The notes beneath the pieces were generated by a model, which worked only from the letters and a program-made list of their open reading frames with translations, had not been told where the DNA came from and searched no databases. The position numbers were made by a program, and so were the translations under genes. Below are positions 55,995 to 64,000 of a DNA stretch of 64,000 nt, in pieces. Origin of the DNA: Prosapia bicincta (lineage: Eukaryota > Arthropoda > Insecta > Hemiptera > Cercopidae); assembly GCA_036971475.1 (NCBI GenBank), contig JBAIZL010000002.1, positions 352,283,582 to 352,347,581 of the forward strand. Direction: 5' to 3'. Position 1 is the first letter of the stretch. Every line of letters starts with the position of its first letter.

Positions 55995-57417
55995 ATGATT
56001 CCAAAAACACTTAAAGAGGCATTTAAAGTATTAGGATTATCAGAGAATCCAAGCAAACAAGAGATTAAGAAGGCATATCACAAGCTTGCACTGAAATGGC
56101 CTCCTGACAAATGGTCAGATAAAAACCAAGACGAGCAAAAGACAGCAACAGAAAAGTGTAAGGAAATAGTAGTAGCATATAAAATATTAACAGGTTAGAT
56201 AGATGAAAAATGTACCAGTCAACAGTTCGATGATGATCAGTATAATAAAAAGGCAGACAAATTCTACAAAGAAATCTGCAAAAAAACACATAGAGAACTT
56301 AGCAAACAATTCTACGGCTCACATTTAAGCGAAAAAGAGCTTGATTTATTTCATGCTCTTGAGTTCGAAAGTCTAGCCCAAGCAAAAGCTTTGTTAAAAA
56401 CTGTTCAAAACAACAACGTACAAGCCCAACCTTTCAACATGTGGACTGGAAATTCAATATTACACTACATTGTGAAGAATTCTTGTAATAATTTTGAACG
56501 TGGTTGGACAGAGGTTCTTGAAGAAGTTTTATCAAAATATAGCACAGTTAACTCAGCACCAATTCATGATAACAGTGTAGAGCAGCACTCAAAACCTAAC
56601 ACAATAGACTTAAACATTATTAGTATGTTTCATGGTACACCTTTAACAATTGCGTGTAAGTTAGATAACCTTAATGTTATAAATGTGCTTCTCAAATATA
56701 GAGCAGATCCCAATGTGCATTGTAACGGCTATACACCACTTTATTATACTTTAAAAGAAGACAAAATTGATATTGCTAAGGAGCTTTTTGAACATGGTGC
56801 TAAAATTGGTGTAGGTTATATAGAAGAAAAGTTAATTTTCAGCAGTGTCACAGAATACAGTCATAGCACAGTGGAAATGCTCTTGCCACACACATCCAAT
56901 AGGCAAAAAAGTAGGACGTTACAGTCCATTGTTCTAAGCTAGAATGCGGAAACTGACCATTATATTAAGATTGCAAAGTTACTATTGGAGAAAGGTGCTG
57001 ACCATGAGTTTTGCGATACAAACCGATGTTTACGAACTGACGTGCATCATTTTGGGCCAAGCACTATGGAGAAAGCAAGCTTGTAAAACTATTTAATGAA
57101 CACAAAGCAAATATAATTAACAACAGTCCAGTAAAAAAACAAGGTGTCTAGCCACATATAACAGATCACAACCCTCCACAAAAACAATCTTCAGGATTTT
57201 GTCGGAAGATCATAGGTCCAGCATTGTTGTTGGTGCCATAGGGGTAACACTTGCTGTAATGGGAATTATACCTGAAATTGCTGCTATTGGGATGATTGCA
57301 ACTGTTGTGTTATCAGGAATTGTTGGCGCTATAGTTGGTGGTGTAGCGGGGTATCTTGTTGATGTGGCAATAAATCAATGCTGTGGACAAGCCAAAATGC
57401 AGGCCACTAACAAGTAG
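55995..57417 (+). pseudogene. J-domain plus ankyrin protein with C-terminal membrane hairpin, broken
   Basis: taaggaggt precedes the ATG at 55995. The N-terminal ~65 residues form a J-domain (AFKVLGLSENPSKQEIKKAY, HKLALKWPPDK). The essential HPD motif reads PPD, so Hsp70 stimulation would be lost. A TAG at 56196 ends this frame, but the same protein continues: ELFHALEFESLAQAKALL-like sequence, ankyrin repeats (HGTPLTIACKLDN, NGYTPLYYTLKED), a stop at 56942, one more repeat, then after shifts a Gly/Ile-rich membrane hairpin (57199-57417). J-domain plus ankyrin plus membrane tail is unusual and suggests a host-directed protein. It ends at a junction with an rnhB fragment. Confidence 0.7.
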
Positions 57418-57631
57418 TAGAAGCTATAGTGTTATTTTGTTCATATAGGATTTGTCTGTTTTTAGCAGTCAATTTTTTTGAGTCGTTAATTCCTTCAATG
57501 GTCATATTTCTATCGGTAAATACTACTGCTGCAGACATTACTGGACCATCTAGTGGGCCCCTTCCAACTTCGTCCACTCCTGCTATTACTCCTGATAATT
57601 TATTTTCTAATGTAAAATCTGGGTACGCCAT
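57410..57631 (-). pseudogene. rnhB: Ribonuclease HII, N-terminal fragment
   Basis: The minus-strand frame [12 protein letters not shown] has the RNase HII signature [18 protein letters not shown] with the catalytic Asp and Glu (DEVGRGP; Ala is usual before Gly-Arg). It then has [18 protein letters not shown], and departs from the family after residue ~66. The rest of the gene is absent, cut at the 3' end of the J-domain/ankyrin gene. Confidence 0.88.
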
Positions 57632-57637
57632 AAGTTT

Positions 57638-57790
57638 CTACAACAAGAAAGCTATAGTAAAGATTGAACAAATAATGGCAATTATCCAAAATTTCACAAC
57701 TATTTCATTTTCTGACCATCCCTTCTTTTGAAAGTAGTGGTGTATTGGTGTCATAAGAAAAATCCTTCTTTCCTTCCCATATTTAAACTT
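57638..57790 (-). pseudogene. mraY: MraY C-terminal fragment
   Basis: The minus strand reads [38 protein letters not shown] and a final hydrophobic stretch to a stop. PIHH-FQKKGW is the MraY (phospho-MurNAc-pentapeptide transferase) HHH loop, with the third His replaced by Tyr. rnhB begins a few bases after its stop. Upstream on the minus strand the gene is cut where ispF begins in the opposite direction. Confidence 0.85.
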
Positions 57791-57822
57791 CTTATAATTA
57801 AAGTACGATACCTGAATAATGA

Positions 57823-58182
57823 CTTGCAATACATGCAGTTGTTGATGCAATACTGGGAGCGCTGGGATGTGGCGACATAGGAGCGCATTTTCCCCCTAGT
57901 TCCGCTGAATGGAAAAATTGCAATTCATCCCACTTCCTTAGTTTTGCTGCTAAAAAGGCAAAAGAAAAGGGATACAGTATATCTAATTTAGACATCACTA
58001 TAGTTTGTGAGGAGCCTAAAATATCGCCTCATAAAGCAGGCATGAAGAAATCTATATTAAAGACATTAGAGATGAACAGTGAATTTGTAAATGTCAAAGC
58101 AACCACTGCAGAAAAATTAGGCTCTGTTGGGAGAAATGAAGGAATAGCAGCACATGATTCTGTACTATTATATAAGACATAA
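57823..58182 (+). pseudogene. ispF: IspF (2-C-methylerythritol 2,4-cyclodiphosphate synthase), C-terminal fragment
   Basis: IspF makes the cyclic diphosphate of the MEP isoprenoid pathway. The frame has no start but is fully open: [20 protein letters not shown], then HFPPS, NLDITIVCEEPKISPH and TTAEKLGSVGRNEGIAAH, to TAA at 58180-58182. The N-terminal ~40 residues are missing, and a stop directly precedes the fragment. It could equally be the last domain of a fused ispDF. It faces the mraY fragment. Confidence 0.88.
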
Positions 58183-58189
58183 CCATTAG

Positions 58190-58250
58190 ACTTTTTACAT
58201 AACAAACTTTTAGTAAATCCCCAGTCGTGAAGAAAAAAAACTACTTGTTT
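58190..58250 (+). repeat. Dispersed Wolbachia repeat, copy F (5' end only)
   Basis: cataacaaacttttagtaaa, ccccagtcgtgaag and ctacttg match the first ~55 bases of copies B and E. The remainder is absent. Confidence 0.6.
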
Positions 58251-58340
58251 TCAAATCATAATGTTCTTGTGATAGAAAACTTGTATAGATTTTTTTCCAC
58301 TTCTGTGGTAACATAAGCCTGTGGTTATGAATAAGCAAAT

Positions 58341-60130
58341 ATGGATAAATCAGCGTATGAGATTGTAGAACATGAGTATGATGTTGTGGTAGTAGGTGCA
58401 GGTGAGGCAGGGCTCAGAGCGACACTTGGAATGGCTGCTATTAATTTTTAGTTTCTTATATCTCTAAAATCTTTCCTACGCGCAGTCATACAGTTGCAGC
58501 ACAAGGTGGAATTAGTGCAGCTTTATGGAATATCGCTGAGAACGATTTGCGCTGGCATGCGTACGACACAATAAAATGCTCAGACTGGCTCGGCGACCAA
58601 GATGCAATAGAATATATGTGTAAAAACGCCGCTAAAGCCGTGATTGAGCTTGAAAATTTCGCTGTGCCTTTCTCTCGTACGGAAAACGGCAAAATATACC
58701 AGGGCTCTTTTGGTGGAATGACAACTCACTTTGGCAAAAAAAAAATCAGCCCAGCGCACCTGTGCAGCAGCAGATAAAACCGGGCATGCGATCCTTTATA
58801 CTCTATACCAGCAATGCCTTCAATTCAACGCTGAATTCTTTGTTGAATACTTTGTGATTGATTTGATCATGGATAACGAAACCGGAGCATGCGGGGTTCT
58901 TGCCTGGTCACTGTGTGATGATACGTTACATAAATTTCGCGGACACTCGGTGGTATTGGCAACAGGTGGATACGGGCGTGTTTATTTTTCTACAACAAGC
59001 GCACACACCTGCACAGGTGATGGTAACGGCATAGTGGTAAGAGCCGGATTGCCGCTTGAGGATATGGAATTTGTACAGTTTCACCCAATAGGAATATATG
59101 GTTAATATATGTTTAATGACGGAAGGATGCCTTGGTGAAGGGGGATATCTCGTTAATTCTCAGGGCGAAAGGTTTATGGAACGTTACGCACTAAAAGCAA
59201 AAGATTTGGCTTCTCGTCATGTGGTAAACCGCGCAATAACAATTGAAATCAGAGAGGGAAGAGGTGTTGGATCGAAAAAAGATCACATGTATTTAACTAG
59301 AGAGCATCTTGACCCGAAAGTAATAAAGCTTAGACTTCCAGGAATTAGTGAGACTGCAAAGATCACTAGTAGTTGATGTTACTAAAGATCCAATACCGGT
59401 CATTCCAACTGTTCACTACAATATGGGCGGTATTCCAACTAATTATCATGGGGAAGTGATTACACTGAAGAAAGGTAAGGAAGAAGTATTAGAAGGATTG
59501 TTCGCAATTGGAGAGGCAGCATCCGTCTCGGTGCACGGTGCAAATCGACTTGGTTCTAACTCGCTTTTTGATCTTGTGGTTTTCGGTAGAGCTGCAGCGC
59601 TCAGAGCAAAAGAGAAATTAAAGCCTAATACACCACATAAAAACTGCACTCAGATTGCACAAACTGGATAGTGGTTCAATAAAATGCGGTTTGCTTCTGG
59701 AGCGTTCAGAGTATCGAAGATACGCAGCAAAATGCAGCATATTATGCAAAAATATGCGGCAGTATTCCGTGTTGCTGAAGTTTTAGAAGAAGGTAAAAAA
59801 GGTATAAAAGAAGTAGCAGAAATGATGCCTGATATCGCAATTGAAGACCGCAGTATGATATGGAACAGTGATTTAGTTGAAGCGCTCAAGCTTGCCAACA
59901 TGATCCCACAAGCAGTCATTACTATGGACTGCGCAGCTAACCGCAAAGAAAGCAGACGTGCTCACGCTCGTAAAGATTTTCCTGAACGTGATGACAAAAA
60001 GTGGATGAAGCACTCTATAGCGTGGCTCGAAGAAAAGAAAGGTAACGTCAAAATTGATTACAAGAAAGTTGCTGAGGAAACTCTCAGCAATGAGATTGAT
60101 TTCATAGCGCCAGAGAAGAGGGTTTATTAA
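58341..60130 (+). pseudogene. sdhA: Succinate dehydrogenase flavoprotein, broken
   Basis: SdhA oxidises succinate to fumarate with covalent FAD in respiratory complex II. It starts MDKSAYEIVEHEYDVVVVGA. The Rossmann GAGEAGLRA has Glu for a small residue. After a stop at 58448 it continues [15 protein letters not shown] (FAD-linking His), [12 protein letters not shown], then a shift near 58735. Further on: [14 protein letters not shown] then a stop, [14 protein letters not shown], another shift near 59365, [16 protein letters not shown], the active-site [15 protein letters not shown], and a stop at 59669. The C-terminal helical domain ends IAPEKRVY at 60130. Confidence 0.95.
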
Positions 60131-60175
60131 TTTGCTCGTTGTTTTCCTTGGTGAATTGGAGTATTGATATATCGT

Positions 60176-62281
60176 TTATTTCAGGACTAGGAGAACTTTT
60201 AGCATGTTCTGATTGGTCTTGCGATTTTGCTCTTTTGAATTTCTGTGTTCATTACCTAATTTCTGCTGATCATTGTTGATAAGACCCTCCGCTTTATTAG
60301 ATGAATTTTCAAAAAGCTTTTTAATACCACCAAATCCTAAAGTTAAAGTAAGACATATAACTCCAGCAACAGCTATGATAGGAATCATAGCTTGACCTTG
60401 ACAAAATGCAAATGCCATATCAATTATAGTAATTGTTACTGTAATTGCTAACAATTCGCGGGTTCTTTTGGCTGGATCCAAAAACTCACACGGATTTAAA
60501 AAACTCCTTTTGTTTAGACTGATAATAGTATTTAATCTTAAAATCTTTTCTTATTTTTGTAATTTTCTCTCTTGTTTTTTGAATCAGGTTTTTCTAACTT
60601 GTACAAAAACCTATAATGTTCTTCATTATGAAACTCCTTGGTAAGCTTTATGTCACTCGGCCTAGCACCATTTTGTAATAACATTGCACAAAATTTGATT
60701 GTGTTATCACGGCTTTTAGGATTGAGACAATTGTTTTTATCTTTTTTGATCTTAGAAAATTAACGCTACTTTTAGTGGTGTTCGTCCTTCTTTGTTAGTG
60801 GCATCTATAGCCCTTCTAAATTGATCTTCAGGTATTTTTCCTTTTTCTACTAAGCCTAGTATCAATTTCAAACATGTAACTTTTTGTTCGCCTTTGAGTA
60901 AAGCAATGCGATTAAGAGCATTCTTTTTATTGCCAGCTTTTAGAGTGATATCAGCACCATTTTCTAGTAGTAGCTTTAAGGTTTTATATCTGTTAGTATT
61001 CTCAAAACTTACCAGTGAAGGTTTTGCACTCTTTGTTTGCATGTGCTGGAGTAGCTGGTGGAGAGGTGTTTGTTGGCTATTTGAAGTATTTATCAATTCT
61101 TTGTTTTTTTTTAGTATAGACTCAGTAAAGACATACTTTGCTTTTCCATCTAATTTTATAGTGCAATGTAAAACTGTATTCTGCTCTGCATCTTCAGTAG
61201 TAATATCATAACCTCTCTTTAGCAAATCATTAAATCTATTTGTATTTTTATCCAAAACTGCTTTATGTAATGGGTAACCACCGACGGTAATTTTCGCGAT
61301 TTTAATTATCACCGAATCTTTTGTTTCTTGGTCTAACTTAGATTGCTTTACCGACTCTGCTAGTTTTTCTAAGAATTTAATATAATATTTCCTGTGCTTT
61401 TCATCTAAATCTTGTAGTGTTTCTTTAAGTAATTCTAACTGGTCTGGTTTAACCACATGCTTCAATAATGCAATAAGGAACTTGAGCGTGTTATCGTTAC
61501 TCTGGATTGTATGGGACCTATGTTTTCCTTTTGTTATCTTGTCAATTAGTGCCACCTGAAGAGGGGTTTTTCCGTCTTGATTTTCACTACTAACTAGTTG
61601 TGCTAGATCTGTTTTAGCCGTTTTTATTAGGGTATCCAGAAACTTGAGTTTCTGTTTCTTTTCCAACAACACAATAAGGTGTAAAATATTATTTCCTTTC
61701 TTATCTTTTATGCTGCTAATATCCGTGCAATTTTTTAGATGTCTTTTGAAATTCCTATTATTTTTATTTTTGATTGCTTCTAGTAATTGAACATTAGCAT
61801 CGGTTGTTCCATTGATTATTTCTGCTTTGCAGTTATCTTCAACATCGCTGCCATAACCACTCTCTGGTTCACTATCTTCACTAATACTATTAAAACAATC
61901 TTTGCTACTGCAAATAATTTCAGAAATTACTTGTTCTATTTTCTCTTTCTTTATAGCGTCTAGTTCTTTCAATATTTTTCTATTCAGTACTGGAAGGAAA
62001 CACTGGACATAATACCTGTAATATTTTACTTGTTCTCTCAGTGATTCTTCTAATCTAGTTAATACTTCAGGGCTGACACCTTCCTTGAATAATCTTGTAC
62101 ACTTCTTGATGGTTCCATCTCGAAATTTTGGTTGTTCGCGCTTATGCTTTTCTTTTTTTACCTTTCTCTTTATAACGCTATACAATTGCTCGTCTTTTTC
62201 TTTTATCTCTTGCTCTCGCTTTTCACTTTTACCTACGTATTTATCTGCATTAGTAGTTAGTGCAGCTACATCTATACCCAT
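60176..62281 (-). pseudogene. Ankyrin-repeat protein with N-terminal module and C-terminal membrane tail; long open frame then shifted tail
   Basis: The minus-strand frame 62281-60752 is 509 codons without a stop. A charged coiled-coil-like lead (residues 20-50) is followed by a module DGTIKKCTRLFKEG...YYRYYVQCFLPVL shared with the gene at 2766-3962. An acidic linker follows, then ankyrin repeats of a lengthened type (KKGNNILHLIVLLEKKQ, DGKTPLQVALIDK, GGYPLHKAVLDKN, SQQTPLHQLLQH, EGRTPLKVAL). A shift or stop at 60752 is followed by KFCAMLLQNGARPSDI and finally a two-helix membrane tail (60481-60176). Overall layout: module, ankyrins, membrane anchor. Possibly a secreted host-interacting protein. 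Confidence 0.75.
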
Positions 62282-62570
62282 ACTAAACCCCCAATAGTAA
62301 TAGTAGTATCATAGTAAAACCTCACTTTAGCATTTGTCTACTATTTTAACTATTTATTCTTAAAAAAATAATAAATGCAGCTAAGGTAGATTAGGAATAT
62401 ACTGCTGATAAAACAAGATAAGAGCTACAGGAAGCAAAAAATTAGACATGATCATTTCTGTGCAAAAGCTTTTGTGCACATTTTAATTTGGTTGTATTTT
62501 GTATCAAACTACAATTTGTAGTAGATTTATTTCATAATCAAAACTACAATTTCATGACTCAAATTTGGAA

Positions 62571-62578
62571 TTTATTAC
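62571..62578 (+). repeat. Target-site duplication of the 499-bp element, left
   Basis: tttattac; the same 8 bases are at 63078-63085. Confidence 0.9.
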
Positions 62579-63077
62579 GGGTAGACGGTATCTGAATGGG
62601 AGCAAGTAAGGTTCTACAGAAAACAATAAAACTGTACGACCCTTTCTCAGGTAAAAACACACTACTGTCAACCTTTGTGTAATGAAGCGTTAGCCCCCAT
62701 CGAGATGCTTCTAGGTACTTTCATTTACTTTTGGCTGGATTTGTGCATTTTAATGTGAATCATACACGTAACTTCTTGAATCCTCCTGAATGATCGTAGC
62801 ATACACACTCTAGGAATTGAATCAAACTGATTATTTGAGTAAGTTTAGTAGATATATAAACGTTAGTTTTTAATGTAAGCTATTTATTAATGTTTAATTT
62901 CTGTAGTCTATCTAAGAAATTTGTATATGCGACTAAAACCATTTGACTGGGGGCTAACGCTTAGCTATTGTTGACTGATGACAAGGGTTGACAGGGTGGT
63001 GTCGTAAACTCAACTGGTGTCATAAAAGGTTGTTCCACTCACAACCTTCCTTGCCCCCATCCAGATACCGTCTACCC
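62579..63077. mobile_element. 499-bp non-autonomous element with inverted ends, in pyrC
   Basis: It begins gggtagacggtatctg and ends with the exact reverse complement of those 16 bases. tttattac flanks it on both sides. A second inverted block, gcgttagccccca, lies about 110 bases inside each end, and the outer ~120 bases of each side resemble each other in inverse. No protein frame is present. The 8-bp duplication fits bacterial IS66/IS256-type movers and also eukaryotic hAT/P-type movers, so the source is undecided. Confidence 0.9.
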
Positions 63078-63085
63078 TTTATTAC
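63078..63085 (+). repeat. Target-site duplication of the 499-bp element, right
   Basis: tttattac; the same 8 bases are at 62571-62578. Confidence 0.9.
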
Positions 63086-64000
63086 AAACAGGGAATAAGA
63101 AGAATTACAAGATAGCATATATAAATGTTCGTATTATTGACCCCGAAACTAAACTTGACATAGAAGGTTCGCTGCTAACCGAAGGAAATAAAATCGTTGA
63201 TTTTAGTGAATCGTTATTTTCGAACGGAGTTCCAAGTGGAGTTGATGAAACAATAGACTGTAAAGTACTTGTTATAATTCCGGGCCTTGTTGATATTCAC
63301 GTGCATTTTCGTGAGCCAGGTCAGGAGCATAAAGAAACTATATATACGGGTAGCAAATCTGCAGCCGCGGGATGCGTTACAACTGTACTTTGCCAGCCTA
63401 ACACTGTTCCGGCAATAGATAGTGTTATTTTGGCTACGTATTTAAAATATAGAGCGCTTGAAACTTCACATGTAAATGTTGAATTCTACGCTAAAATCAC
63501 CACTTCAGAGGAAAAGTTAACTGAAATGGCACTTTTGAAGGAAGTAGGCGCAGTTGGGTTTACTGACGATGGTATGCCGGTCATGAACCCAATGATTATG
63601 AGGCAGGCGCTACTTTATTCGAGTATGCTAAATGTTACTATAGCTCAACATGCCGAAGACCTAAATTTATCGGCAGGCGGCGCAATAAACGAAGGCAAGG
63701 TTTCTGAGGAATTTGGATTAAGGGCGATTTTAAGTGCATCAGAATCGGTCATGGTAATATACTGCTCATGAAAGATATGGAAAACGTGCATTATCACATT
63801 TTACATGTTTCCGCTAAAGATTCACTAGATGCTATTAAACACTCAAAGGATTTGGGGCTCAATGTTACGTGCGAAGTTACCCCACATCATTTAACTTTGA
63901 TTAAAAATATAGTAAAACAACACGGAGCAATGGCAAAAATGAACCCGCCACTTCACACCGAAGAAGACCGTTTGCCTATGATTAAAGGCTCAAAAACGGG

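Larger units (their letters stand above)
62554..64000 (+). pseudogene. pyrC: Dihydroorotase, interrupted at codon 9 by a small element; partial at right edge
   Basis: PyrC closes the dihydroorotate ring in pyrimidine synthesis. An ATG at 62554 opens MTQIWNLL. After the 499-bp element and one copy of its 8-bp duplication, the same frame continues QTGNKKNYKIAYINVRIIDP. The metal motif VDIHVHFREPGQEH follows, then VGFTDDGMPVMNP and NVTIAQHAEDLNLS. A shift near 63755-63770 replaces the end of SASESVMV, and the next frame continues MENVHYHILHVSAKDS and VTCEVTPHHLTL to the window edge. Taking the element out restores a continuous start, which supports this start codon. Confidence 0.9.

Noticed and set aside
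62579..63077. Riboswitch or leader of pyrC
   Set aside because: Perfect inverted ends, an 8-bp duplication and restored pyrC frame on removal identify it as an inserted element.
1..64000. tRNA or rRNA genes, prophage WO structural genes, or cytoplasmic incompatibility genes
   Set aside because: I looked for cloverleaf ends, rRNA landmarks and phage or cif-like frames and saw none I could support.

Overview
The window reads as a large piece of a Wolbachia (Rickettsiales) genome that now lies in a eukaryotic, probably arthropod, nuclear chromosome. Nearly every bacterial gene is recognisable as Wolbachia-like (virB4/virB6, pdhC, guaA, tgt, psd-pssA, plsY, sodB, uvrA, nusA-infB-rbfA, sdhA, pyrC, ankyrin genes, IS481/IS110/IS5 remnants, dispersed Wolbachia repeats). 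Most are broken by stops, small indels, truncations and inversions. Two eukaryotic transposons sit inside the bacterial genes: a piggyBac element with two introns at a TTAA site inside virB4 (6667-9546), and a ~6.0-kb non-LTR retrotransposon with a 38-base poly(A) tail and a 13-bp target-site duplication inside virB6 (10888-16891). Long AT microsatellites also point to a eukaryotic chromosome. The host species cannot be named from this sequence.

Layout. 1-4.4 kb: cation/proton antiporter subunit, rodA (intact), two membrane or effector-like pseudogenes. 4.5-18.7 kb: a type IV secretion block, virB4 then virB6, split by the two transposons. 18.7-25.4 kb: pdhC broken by an inversion, a RAMA-like gene, guaA, a zinc-protease-like gene, nuoE, tgt. 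25.4-27.5 kb: IS481 and IS110 remnants. 27.7-29.2 kb: psd-pssA. 29.3-36.05 kb: two tandem sodium/alanine symporter pseudogenes carrying three unrelated tandem arrays: 177 bp x ~21, 93 bp x 3, ~60 bp x 7. 36.1-40 kb: plsY, an M16 peptidase, sodB, an unknown gene, an IS5 remnant. 40-55.7 kb: a segment flanked by ~690-bp inverted copies of a dispersed repeat, holding uvrA, an RND transporter, nusA-infB-rbfA, ubiA, two GNATs and an ankyrin gene. 56-64 kb: a J-domain/ankyrin gene, a junction of rnhB, mraY and ispF fragments, sdhA, an ankyrin-transmembrane gene, and pyrC interrupted near its start by a 499-bp element with an 8-bp target duplication.

The bacterial genes probably do not work together any more. 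Operon relics (virB4-virB6, psd-pssA, sodB-M16, nusA-infB-rbfA) record the donor genome. The few full-length frames (rodA, pssA, plsY, rbfA, the ankyrin gene) are as expected when decay is incomplete. The most unusual structure is the 177-bp array. It is a bacterial-gene-derived satellite whose monomers are arranged in higher-order blocks, like eukaryotic satellite DNA.
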